The translations under genes and the position numbers were made by a program. The notes under the pieces are model-generated. The model did not search any database and was not told the origin of the DNA. It worked only from the letters and a program-made list of their open reading frames with translations. This document shows, piece after piece, positions 1 through 12,600 of a stretch of DNA of 64,000 bases. Location: contig JBBDHG010000028.1 in assembly GCA_037951165.1 (NCBI GenBank), forward strand, positions 5,970,501-6,034,500, given 5' to 3'. Position 1 is the first letter of the stretch, and the number at the start of each line of letters is the position of its first letter. This DNA is from Lophius americanus (lineage: Eukaryota > Chordata > Actinopteri > Lophiiformes > Lophiidae).

Positions 1-257
1 ACTATGGCCCTGTTGAACTAGAGGATAGTCTTTCTGATCGAATTTTCGCTAGATCTCCATTTCAGTGTTTGCTTTTGCCAACATTCATGCACAGTAGAAA
101 CATCTCTGCTCAGGTTTAGTGATTTGTTCTTTCAAGATCTCTGCTCTGTACGCTCATTTGACTGGGTATGGTGTAAAAAAGTGTAGATGAGAGAAGAGAG
201 ATGTACAGTATATAAGAAAACGTGTGACTGAGCAATCATGTTCAGGCCCTGTAAGAA

Positions 258-369
258 GACTCTGTGAGCAGACTCTGTGAGCAGACTCTGTGAGCAGACT
301 CTGTGAGCAGACTCTGTGAGCAGACTCTGTGAGCAGACTCTGTGAGCAGACTCTGTGAGCAGACTCTGT
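258..369 (+). repeat. 13-bp minisatellite, about 8.6 copies
   Basis: Unit gactctgtgagca repeated head to tail almost without change, in the DGKH intron upstream of the first exon in the window. Confidence 0.95.
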
Positions 370-495
370 TCACTGACGTATGGGGTCTCAGATGCAACTT
401 CACCATGAGGACACCATAGGTCTAATCATGGCTAGAAAATATGTTTTCATTCCAATCGAGAGATTGATGGCAGATTCTTTTTCTCCGGTCTCCAG

Positions 496-630
496 CTGCC
501 AAGAGTCCCTGTTCTCCAACGGAGAGGAGGGTGAGCCGCAGCACCCAGTCCTGTGGCTCTTTCACCATCACCCCCTTCACCACAAGCAAAGAGAACCTCC
601 CTGTACTCAACACACGCATCATCTGCCCTG
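496..630 (+). CDS. dgkh: dgkh exon: end of the linker between split catalytic halves
   Basis: A strong pyrimidine tract and CAG precede 496, and the donor gtaaac follows 630. In frame it reads AKSPCSPTERRVSRSTQSCG, then FTTSKENLPVLNTRIICP, which matches the conserved end of the DGK delta/eta linker just before GLRAGLAAS. It starts with two bases of a split codon and ends with one base, which completes Gly with the next exon. The open frame listed from 380 in another phase is a shadow. Whether the exon start is exactly 496 is the least certain point. Confidence 0.8.
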
Positions 631-3600
631 GTAAACACATAAACACTCACGCACACAAACACACACATGCACACACACACACTGCAAGCCATATCTAAAT
701 TGTCTAAATACCTAAAGCTCATGGTCTACGGATGGTGTAAGTTCATTAACTTACACCATTCATAAAATTTTCTTGAGCTTAAAGCGTGCATACAACTTTT
801 TTTTGAGTGTATGTATGTGTGTGTGTATATGTGTGTGTGTGTGTATATGTGTGTATGTGTATTTGTGCGTATTTGTGTGTGCAGGATTGCGGGCAGGTCT
901 GGCTGCCTCTATTGCTGGCAGCTCCATCATTAGTAAGATGCTCCTGGCTAACATCGACCCCTTCGGTGCCACGCCCTTCATTGACCCCGACCTGGACTCG
1001 CTGTAAGAGTCTCTTTGTTTGGTCATGTGACTATATCTGTCCATTGGTCCTGAAATCTCCTGAAAAATTCACTGGGTGTGTTTGTCTCTCATCCCAGAGA
1101 GGGCTACATGGAGAAGTGTGTGATGAACAACTACTTTGGCATCGGCCTTGATGCCAAGATATCCCTGGAGTTCAACAACAAACGAGAAGAGCATCCAGAG
1201 AAATGCAGGTAAGACATTCTCAGTAAATCCAGGTATCTCTTCCATCAAATTTCTTACAGATCCATCCACTAATTTATGAGCTATTGCCAAAAACTACAAA
1301 ATTGTCCAATCTCACAATGGTTAAGAAAATGTCATTATGACATCACATCAGGTCTTGACCTAACATTATGGAAATTGAATCATCTCTAGGTTGGAAAATC
1401 TACCTTTCTGTAAAGTTTTATTCAAATCTTTCTAATGTTTTTCCGTAATCTTGTGAGGAAACCAATAAACAGAATAAACAGAGAAACAAAGGTGAAATCA
1501 TAGCTTCTTGGTGGAGGCCCCAAAGATGTAATTGGATAAAATCATGAATTGATGACCTTCGAATGTTCAAAGTTCAACTTCAGGTTCTACAAAAATATTT
1601 TCATTCCCACCATTCATCACCAGAACTCAGAAATTGAAGACGAGATTGTTCCGATACTTCACATGTGGGCAGATCCTGGATTAGTGAGACCGATCTTTGC
1701 TGGACCTCAACGTCAAATCAGATGATCCAGATGTCCGGGTGCTTCTGATTCAACCTTGAAGGATGAATGAGAACCTTAACAAACATATTCATTGGTGTCC
1801 AAAGTATTTAGATAATATACGATTAAATTGATTCACATTCAGTTTAATGCAGAGAATCCCTGGCTTTACTGACAGATAAGGTTGGGAAATAACGGGGCGT
1901 TTTCAGTGTTGTGATGATGATCTGGGAGTATTCGGCCCTGACTTTGATCCAGAATGCCGGCAAAAATTTAATGTCAAAGAACTTCTGAGGTTATCTTCAT
2001 TTACAAGTTCAAGTAGTTGATCTTCTTCCTGTCCTTACATGGATCAAAAGTTCCACTTCTTTGCCCTGCCTGGCTCATCTGCAGTCCAAAAACTGGGCAG
2101 CAGAGCATCTTATAAACAAGAATATGTTGTCCATTTTCCATCTTTCCCAAAATCCCATGGCGTGGGGAAAGATGTAGCGTGGACGGACTTTGTCATGTAC
2201 CGTGAAGAGCAAAATTAGCCTGAAATTGTTTGTTTTTCCGTTTTACTTATTTTTTTACACATCATACTCTTTCCCTACTGTGGCAGCAAATGCTTTGTGA
2301 CCCAGGTACGTCCAGGAGTTCATTGACGGATTGATCCATAGCCGTCGGTTACCATACAACTACGTTTGAAACTGAAGAGAAAGACCTGCTCTGCCTTTAA
2401 TCAAATCTGATATCACAATATCTTAGCAGCATATTAGCTCTCGCAGTAATCTGATTCAGTTTTTAAATCTGTGAAAGTGCATTTTATATAGTGACCTCTA
2501 GACAGTAGCATAATCCTCGCTGCAGGTTAAATTGATATATCTTCTGTCAAAAAACACATGCCATAAGAAGGATATTGTTTAATCTGTATTCCAGTTATTA
2601 CTCAGAACACACTAAAAATGTCACTCCAGAACTCAGCAACAGATGAGCATAACCAACACTTGTGTCGGATTTGCAGGGGTCTGGTTATATCTTGTTATAT
2701 AGGACATCTCCATACATTTTAGTTAATTTGGTTTTGGTCCAATGGGCTCTGTGTATAATTTTACTTTTAGGAAAGTGTAGAGACGTTTGAGTGTCTTTTC
2801 CCATTAGCTGTCAGATATTTCCTCACCCAATTCATCGTCCCTTACAGATTTAATGTAATTTGATGAAGTGGACCGTAAGGAGCAGATTTGTCTTAAGATT
2901 GTTGTCAAAGTGTGGAGATGGTTATGAAAAGCCCCAAACTGCGTCTCAGAGTGGGAACATTTCTGACTTATACAACGGATGTTAGCCCGGATCTGTAAAA
3001 TTAGGGACATTTGGACTGAAATTATTGGAGGAGCTGCTCCATGGAACAGGTCTTAATGCTGATTGGACTGTGATATTCAGAGGCAGAACAAAATTTCTGC
3101 TGTAGTTCCATCACTTTGGTGATGCGTCCTGACCTGAGAGCTGATCTGTGAGGGTCATACCTGGTGAAACCACAGGACCGAGGTAGCTGCTGCTTTACAA
3201 ACAAAGCCAATTAATTAAGTGGCAACCTGACAGAAAAAAAGCAGAAAACATGCTGAATTTAAGTTTGGAGAGACTTCTGCAGGTTAATCTCTGTCTGCTC
3301 CTCCTGCACAGGAGTCGGACCAAGAACATGATGTGGTATGGCGTTTTAGGCACGAAGGAGCTTCTGCAGAGAACCTACAAGAACCTGGAGCAGAAGGTCC
3401 AGCTAGAGGTGAGACACTTGAAGAAGTTATGTCTGCAAAACCATCTACAGGTATAAAAATGTAATCCCAGGCGATGAAGGCTGGGCGATTTTCGACCCTA
3501 TACGATCACCGCTCTGATGAACAGTATTGTATGCATTTTAGATTGTGAGGTGAAACGATGAGCATGTTCTCAGCGTAGATCTGGTCAGACAACATGACTG

Positions 3601-6600
3601 GGAGCAGACTTGACCGGCAGCGTCTCATGCAGCTAACTGATCTCCACTATTCTGAGGATTTGGTCTTAATTACAAAGAGTCGAGATGCTGTGGAATGTGT
3701 GGCACTTCTTAGGAGGATTCAGAATTCAGTAAGCCTGAATTGATCCAATTATTCAATTCACAATTCCTCCAGTTGCCTCTCATGATGCAACAGTTAACCT
3801 AGCAGTAGAGATTAGTGGGCGGAGCTCTCGCCGTGAGTCAAAAGTTTCCCCATCTTCTCTACAGATTGTTCAATTGAGTTTAGTGTCGATATCAGAGTAT
3901 AGATGCTTGTCCACTTTCCTCCTCCAACTCCATACTTCAACATGGGATAACTGTGTTACTTACCTTCCCAGAACTTGCTCTGTTGGAAAAAGTTCACTGT
4001 CGCATCTATGTGTTTTCAATGATAGGTCTTGCAATTTCCTTAAATTTTTTTTTTGTGGTGACTCATTTTGACAATTTAGCACCACTCCAAAGTTCAAACC
4101 AGATAATCTGGGGATGTGAGGCGTTCATAGATCCAGTCTTAAACCTGTAGACTCAACATAGCCATTCCCATTAATATCCAACATTTTTGATATGAAAGAT
4201 TTAACACATGGAGGATTACATCAGTGCTTTTCTGAGGGGAAACGCAGAAACTGAATCTCCCAGTGGTTCTCCCTGAAGGATACCCCTGCTGACCGCACAT
4301 CATACCATCTAGAATATGATGTACGATTATTTTCAAATTTGCCAAAGTTTGTCCCCCTGACCTTGTTTTTAAAATAGGTAAAAATTTCACACCGATCAGC
4401 TATAAGATTGTAACCATAGACAGCTGAAGTGAGATAAACATACATTATTTCCTTTTTTTTAATAATCTTTTAACAAATATTCAAAAACTATTACATGGAT
4501 TTCATCAAAATTGCTTAAAGAGTGGGGCCTTTGCCAGAGGGGAAACTAATAAATTTTGCAGTGGGTTATATTAGTCAACAGGTGAATCATTTGTCCCCTT
4601 TTTTGGAACTAAGTTTTGGAACTAAGTTCTGCTGTTTTTTGTCTTCCCAGTGTGATGGCCAGTACATCCCGCTGCCCAGCCTCCAGGGGATCGCCGTGTT
4701 AAACATTCCCAGCTATGCAGGCGGGACCAACTTCTGGGGCGGCACCAAGGAGGACGATGTGAGTAGATTTACCGTCTACACTGAAATCTGTACAGTGTAA
4801 CATCCTTTCTCTATGTCTCACTCTGTCACTCTCATTCAGCGTGACTGACAGATCCTGGTTTGACAGGACACTGATCACCAGGAGGTGCAGGGGGTGGGGG
4901 GTGGGGGGTTGTTTGAGAGATATTAGTGTTGTTTGTTCTAGACCAGAAGCATCAGGGCTGCTGAGGGATCAGTGTTGGTTTGCACAGTGAGCCTCTGTAG
5001 AGGTTAACCTTGGACTGACATATATGTTTGTATGTTAGGAATTTTGTAACAGTTTAGCTGGAGAAGAAATGGAGAGCATTTGTTAAAGTAATTCACAACA
5101 CAAACAGCGACATTACAGTCCATGTGTGTCTTTCTTCAATTGATTTACTGTTTAGTTTAATCAGGATCCAATAGCAGAGTTCAGTGAATAAAATACAATG
5201 CTGGGGAAAATGTGGTGATTGCAATGTGAATTATTTATATGTCTTCTATTCCTGTAAAGTGCTAAATACATTAGGTCAGTGTTTCAATATTTACGTTTAT
5301 GGACGTCTTCAAAAAACCTCTCTATTCAAATGCAGAATATATAGAACTGCGGAAATATCCATCTTATCTCAATTGAAATTAAATAATTCATTTTGAATCT
5401 AAAGAATCACAGCTCTGAAGTAAATAACAAAAAGACGGAAAACAACTTAACCCCTAGATTTATTGGGAAAGCCTGATTAAAGAAGAAAAATGATTGGAGA
5501 AAGTGACTCAACACATAAGGACAATGGATGATGTGTTTCAGGAAAGGTTGATCTATATGATGGGAAATTACAACTACATTTTAAAGTTATATGTAAAGAT
5601 AGGGAACCTTTTTTTTTTTTCCCTCTTACAAACTTTAATTTCGGACAAACCATCGATGAGTTTTTGTTCTCGGCATTGGTGTGCTTGGACTTGGTTTATA
5701 AGAATGTGAAAATGTATTTAAAGGTGTTTATTTTTGTATAAATGTGCCTATGTAAAGGTGTGTATATGTGTGTATATATTTGGACATGAATGTATAGATA
5801 TGGGAATCTAAGTAAATATATAGGCAAATGCAAAGGTATGTGGATTTGTTGATTGCATGAGGAACTCCGCAGTAACATAGAAGTATGTTAGAGGATATGT
5901 ATGAGAGCAGAGTGGTAACGCTGAGGTTGGCAGTAGGAGTGATGGATGGTTCGAGGTGGAGGTAGGACTGCATCAAGGACGGGCTCTGAGCCCCGTCTTT
6001 TTTTTTTCTGATGATGGACAGTCCTGATAGATGAGGTTGGTGAGGATTCAAGAAGTAGAGGTGAAGAAGGAGCAGGAGTAGTTGTACTTGGTGTCAACTG
6101 TTCAGAGTAATGGGGAGTGTGGAAAAGAGGTGAGGAAGCGATTGCAGGCAGGGTGGAGCGGTTCAAGAAGAGTGTCAGGAAGAATCACTCAAAAAATCAT
6201 ACTCAGGGAAATGAAATCTATTATTTATACTCTGTTCCATCTCCCTTCACTCTGTCACAGTAAAATCTATAATCACGATACACCTTTAAATTAAATCTCA
6301 CAAGTGTTCCTTTATTACGATACCAGAATAATTAGCATAGACCCTATCAATACAGACATGTACGCTATTCATTTAAGCTATGTCCATTTTCAAGCTTGCA
6401 CCTCATCTACTGGCCTGGAGGTGACCAGTGGTGGAAAAATTAAACATAACTGTGACAGGGAGGATGAAAAAACTCCCAGCAAGTCTGTTATCAATCTCCG
6501 CCGGCAAACTGGTCCTGAAATGGTCAGAGGCTGCCCACGCAATCTGAAGGGTAGGTGGTCTTCCATTACAATGATGGAAGACCACAAGCTGGACACCAAA

Positions 6601-9600
6601 ACAAATTTAGCAGAGTGCACTGTTCTATATTTTGTGCTACAAAAAGGGATATTTTTATTCATCAATATTTAAACCACATATTCAATAAACATTATTAAAA
6701 TCTTAGAATGAAGCTCCTGATCTGTTTCCAGTTGTCTGTAAAATGTTATTGAAACAAGACACAAGATATGTACAAGATCATTTTTTTGTATAAAAAAAAC
6801 CTCCCCCTATTGAGTAGAATATTAACTATTTGAGAAAAGAGTACGATATATTTAAGATAGATTTCCTCATGTTGATTCATATGAACCAAATGTAATAATA
6901 ATAATAATAATAATATTAATAATAATACATTTAATTTATAATGCACTTTACATTTGGATCAAATCTCAAAGTGGACCAAATCGGATCAAGGGACACATTA
7001 TACACACAAAACAAAAAGTGGAAATAATCAAGTAGAATTAGAAGAACCTCTCACTGGATGAAAGCAAGTATTAAAAGCTTAAATGTGCCATCTGTAAAAT
7101 GGTGGGGAATCTCTTTGACTAAATGGATTACAATATTCGTAACTATGATTTTTAGTGAGAAATTTGCAGGGAAAAATAGAAGTAATTGTGTTTAACGGAA
7201 AAAGTTGGGAAAAGTTTCATGACTCCAGAGTGGCTGGTACAGTCCCCTAGAACAGAAAAAACACAGACGAAGAAAGATGAGGAAGACCCACCTCTCAAAA
7301 CCACAGGAGAAGAAGAGACAAAAATATGTTGTCGCCTGCTTTTTTCTCGGTGAGTGAGGGACGGCACAGTTTGAGAGAATTGTTTCTCAGCATCTGTCCC
7401 CGTCAGGCACACTTCCTTCCTTAGGTTAACATTTAAAGGCCACTAAAGGTTCTTGGAAGGGGACGGGGGAGCTTAGGTTGCTATCTGAAACGTCACCGCT
7501 AAATATCACAAATTTTTCCAGACTGCACATTTAAGATTGAAATGATTGTTTTTATGTTTTGCAGATCTTCTGTGCTCCATCATTTGATGATAAAATCCTT
7601 GAAGTGGTGGCTGTTTTTGGAAGCATGCAGATGGCCGTATCCAGAGTCATCAAACTGCAACACCACCGCATCGCACAGGTGAGACCACACGCTACAGTAC
7701 ATATCATAAAAGATTTACCTATACATAACATATTATCTACATCTAAGAAACGTCTCACTGTCCAAATCAGTGTCGAACAGTGAAGATCACTATCCTGGGC
7801 GATGAGGGGGTTCCCATTCAGGTGGATGGTGAAGCCTGGATCCAACCACCTGGAGTCATCAAGATCCAGCACAAGAACAGAGCTCAGATGCTCACCAGAG
7901 ACCGGGTGAGGATGAGGGACTGGAATCTGAAATGGGTCTGAGTTTATGCTGTTCAAGCAGGAAAGACTGAGGACCCAAGTAGAAGGACTGTTAAGGACAG
8001 TTTAAATAGTCCAACAAATGAACAATGTCTCCATAAGATGAGGCAGAGTCTATAAGGAGGATCAGAAAATACGAAAAAGGTCCAAAGTCGGGTTTCATCA
8101 TTATACTTCAGTCCAAAATAAGGGTTATCCAAGCTGGCACATTTGCTCTTTGATGGTTTTATTAAAAGGAAGCGAGAATGTCAGTCACGTCTCAGCTGCC
8201 TCTTAGACTCTCTGACTGGAGGCAACCAGGCAAACAGAAGAAAAATGACAAAGAGAAATTAGACAGATATCACTGATCAAGAAAAAAAAGTGAAGAAAAG
8301 AAAAAGATGTTCTCTTGGGATAAATAATATATAGGATCCTCCATTCATCAACACATTGTGATTGACAGCACTGCCACAAGGAGGAACAATTATTCATATC
8401 GATAATGTAACATCTTTGATTTGACTTAATGGTTTATCCCCGAAAGCTCCCAATCCCCTGCGTTGTACAAGCAATCCCTCATCCAATTAAATGTGAAGTA
8501 ATGTCTGAAATACAGTGTTTTGGGGTAAAGTTGGTGTTTTGGGATTTATTGGAGTAAAATATGATAAATACTAGATAGATCTCCTATAGTTTACTAATGT
8601 GCATCAAATTTAGACTAAATCGGACAAAAGGATGAGAAATTATGTCAGAAAAACAATGTCTTTCGAAAAACAACTCCTCCTTGTGGGCAAAATACGATAT
8701 ATTTAAGATCAATCTACTTGAATCGATTGATATTCAACAAATTTGGACTAACTCAGTCTAATGTTAAGAAGATTTGACTGAAAAACAATGTGTTTTGTAA
8801 GAAAGCTCCCCCTAATGTCCGAAATATGCAACTCATCTTTCTGAAAATCCAACTTTTCCATGATATAATAACTAAATACAATTTCTAAATATATCTGTAT
8901 AAACAGACCTCATCATTTGACAGGATACTGCATGACATAATTTTAGAACTTAAAGACAACCAAGGAATTTCCCCACTAGATACCACTGATTTTATAAACT
9001 GGACCTTTGAAAGAAAGGACGCAATGTGGATGAAAAATGAAACAGGAAAGGTACGGAAACAAAAGGAGAGGGAAAGTACTTTAAACACAGAGGAAGAAGA
9101 CAGGAAGTGATGTGAAAACAAGATATGGGGAAATTTTAATCAAACTTTTTTCGTAAAACAAGAAGTAAAAACAGAACCATGCCACAGTTTGTAGTTTTCG
9201 CAACCCTTTACAAGAATCATTTTTTATGACTTGATTTTCTTTACAGGCATTTGAAAACACACTAAAGTCATGGGAGGACAAACTGAAGTATGATAAACCT
9301 CCGCTGCGGCCTCACCTCTACCCACAGCAGTCTGTGGATCTGGCCACAGAGGAGGAGTCCACTTTGGTGCAGATGTGTGCCCGAGCTGCTGAGGAGCTGA
9401 TTACAAGGTAAACATTCACCACCGCTGTTGCTTCAACAAAGAAAAGATGTCCTGTCCACGAAGTCTCAGTCTTGCATCTTAGCTTCTTTTAATGCCACTC
9501 GTCAACGTGCTGTGTCTCATCTCAGGATATGCGAGGCTGCAAAGACAAACGGGATGCTGGAGCAGGAGCTGGCTCATGCAGTTAACGCTGCATCTCACGC

Positions 9601-12600
9601 CATCAACAAAACTCACCCCAAGTTTCCAGAGGTAAGCAAGCAGCAGGCGTCGCACACATGCCACGTTTTCCCCCAGCAGTCAGATGAGGTTTAAACTCTT
9701 AAACCTTAAAGAAGACAATCATCTTTATTAAAGTTTATGGGGCAAGAAATTACATGGCGCCCTGAACTCTTCCTGCTTATGAACCGTGAAAGTCCCTCAG
9801 ATCCTCTTGTTCTGGTTTGGAGATGTTTCTTTCAAACGTCTGGAACATCTAGAGGAACTCATACGAGCAGAACACATCCAAATGTTAAAAGGTCAGAAGG
9901 CTGATATTCCATTAGTTCTCCATGCTATTGCATCACGTTGAGTGGAAAGAGTTTCTCCAGCTCCTTCCAGGTGTTTGAGCATCTTCCTCCTCTCAGGAAT
10001 GACAGTTCCCATTCCAATACCCATTCACAGCATCCCTTAGATCAACCAGTGCCTCTAAGCCTGCCCTCTAGTTTGGATCTCACATCACTTCCATCTGCAG
10101 AGACATGGTTTTAGCTGAAAGCCTGGAGAAGATGGGCAGTGATTAGGGGACATTTGCTGACCGTCCACCGGAGAAGGTTAGGATCCATAAGGGTCGAAAC
10201 ACTCTTGGAAAGTTGGCTCCCCCTCATAATCTGATTTTCAGCCCTTCAGACCTGATTTTCTTTTTCTACTGAGAAATGAATATGACGCCCAGATGATGCT
10301 CCTCTCAGGTATGAGATGAGACAGGTTTGGTTTTTGACCAACTTTTGTTTTTATTAGGTATTTCTCAATGTCCAATATCCGTGAAGAGGTCTTAACAATT
10401 AAAATAATCTGATTAGAGACAGATCCGGGAATGTTTCATGAATGTGGATGAAGATTTCTGCTGCTGGTGAAGTGGTATCACGCAAGACTTCCACTCTTGC
10501 CTCCAGGGTTTGTCCCCGGACTATCCTAGAAGTCTTCATGTGGTAGGGTCCTTGTGCAAGACACTGAACCCATATTTCCACTCCGGGCCCCTCACAGGTT
10601 CTGACCTCTGTTCCGCAGCGATGGGTTGCATGCAGGGAATGATGTGTTTGGTGTATTTCCTGTGCTATTTTGCTGACCTTCTGCTGTCCTGTTTCCAGAG
10701 TCTGACCAGAAACACAGCCATTGAGGTGGCCAGCACCGTCAAGGCTCTGTACAACGAGACCGAGTCACTCATGTTGGGGCGAGTCTCACTGGTCAGTCAT
10801 TATGGCTCTAAAATCCGTTTTTGACTCCACAGTATTTCATGATTCAACCGTAACAATGTGTTAAAGTATGATTTTAATTTTAGTTTTATCTTGGAAAAGT
10901 ACACGATATTATGGAATTGTCATTTTTTAACCATTGACCATAGAGAGAGGGAGAACTAGATTGAAATTTGGAAATGTCAGTTGCATATATATGCCACTAG
11001 GTGGAGCTTTATCTCCAGATTTACTCAATATACAATTTCTAAGCCGTTGTTATGATTAAGTCCAAATTTGGTGCATATGAATCAAATCGTGGAGATCTAT
11101 TTTGTATTTATCATATTTTATTCTTATAGTTCATATTTTACTCACTAGGGGAGCTCATTTTTGAAAAACACAGGTTTTTCTTACTTAACTTCCTACCTTT
11201 ATATGGTATTTAATTTAAATGTATCTCATATGAACTGCTGTAGGAGTTGCAAATTGTATTTGTCTTATTTTATTGTAATTGTTCCAACTTCACTCACTAG
11301 TAAGCTGAATAACCGTTCACACGTCTTGAATTCTGCATATACATCATCTCGTGTTCTCTTCCTTGCAGCAACTGGATCTGCCTGAAGAGGAGCACCTTTC
11401 CAGTGCTTTGCAGAGTTTGGAGTTGGAACTTGGCAAACTGGGAGAGATTCCCTGGCTCTATCACATCCTGCAGCCCAATGATGAGGAGGTAAGCAAACAC
11501 TCACACACATGATGTGTGGTGTCTCCTGATGCTCATATCCGAGAGCTCTCTCCTCATGTGCAGTATGTTGTATTGCTCTAGTGTAACATGTCTCCAGGTA
11601 ACTTCACAGATGCCTAGCTAAATGAAATGCTAAAGGTTGACTGTGCTTATATACCAGGATCACTCTTTGGGTTACGGCAAGAGGAACAGTCGCAGCAGCA
11701 TGTTCCGCATAGTGCCCAAGTTCAAGAAGGAGAAGGCTGCAAAGAAGACAAGCCCTCAGTCAGGTAGGGTTGTCTCTAATGGATCAGACAGAAATCTGCT
11801 CCTGTCTTCTGTGGGCCTCTAACAAGAAACATTGTGGAACTTTGGGTTCGCTGACACAAAATCAGGATTAAATGCCTTAAATTACACGCTGGAATCTCAA
11901 ATATTACTGTTTTTTACGGCACCGCAACCCCGGGATATGCTCAGGCATATGGTGAAAAGGTTTCTGACTGTTAGGCTGTAGATAAGAGTGGGTTTACCAG
12001 GCCAAATGTGATATCTCTCCTCCAGCTTGCTATTTAGTTCAGTTTGTACTCCAACCAAAAGTTAATTTACGTATTGGACAAAAAACTCAGCAAACGAGTA
12101 ACCAGCAAAGCTTCTCATTTCTCCTGCTCCATTTTCATTTCTCTGTTGGTACACACCACAAATGCTGTCCATCAACCTCCTAATCAATTAAAATCAGTTT
12201 CTTACGACGCAAGCCCCGCCCCCTAGCCTGACTGCCGCTCAAATGATCCGCTAAGAGATGTTGTGCCGTGACACTGTTGCTCAAGTAATTCAAAATCTGG
12301 AACAAGATTTGACTCGTCAATCAGGGTGTAGAGTTCAAATAGTACGGATGTGGTTTTGTTTTCTTTATCTTAGCATCTGCAGGAATATTCTCTCACTTTT
12401 TTACTGTCATTACATAAAATGACAGTAAGTTATAATGAAATTAGGTTTGACACTTTTCACAGATTAATACAGCTATTTTTACGGTACTTACTTCCTTATG
12501 AAATTATGATATTTTTAATTACTTATACCAAACGTTCGTGTCTCCACAGTCAAATTATCTTGAATAAATAACAGCACACTTAAGACAGAATGATACACCT

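Noticed and set aside
1540..2220. Possible transposon or retrogene in the DGKH intron
   Set aside because: Composition is less AT-rich and some frames are suggestive, but all are broken and match nothing I can name.
5690..5878. Minus-strand Tyr/Ile-rich frame
   Set aside because: Translation of TATG/TGTA-rich sequence, not a gene.
6390..6672. 122-codon frame and opposing 91-codon frame in a DGKH intron
   Set aside because: No family resemblance. A short inverted repeat (ggtcttccatt / aatggaagacc type) is present but not informative.
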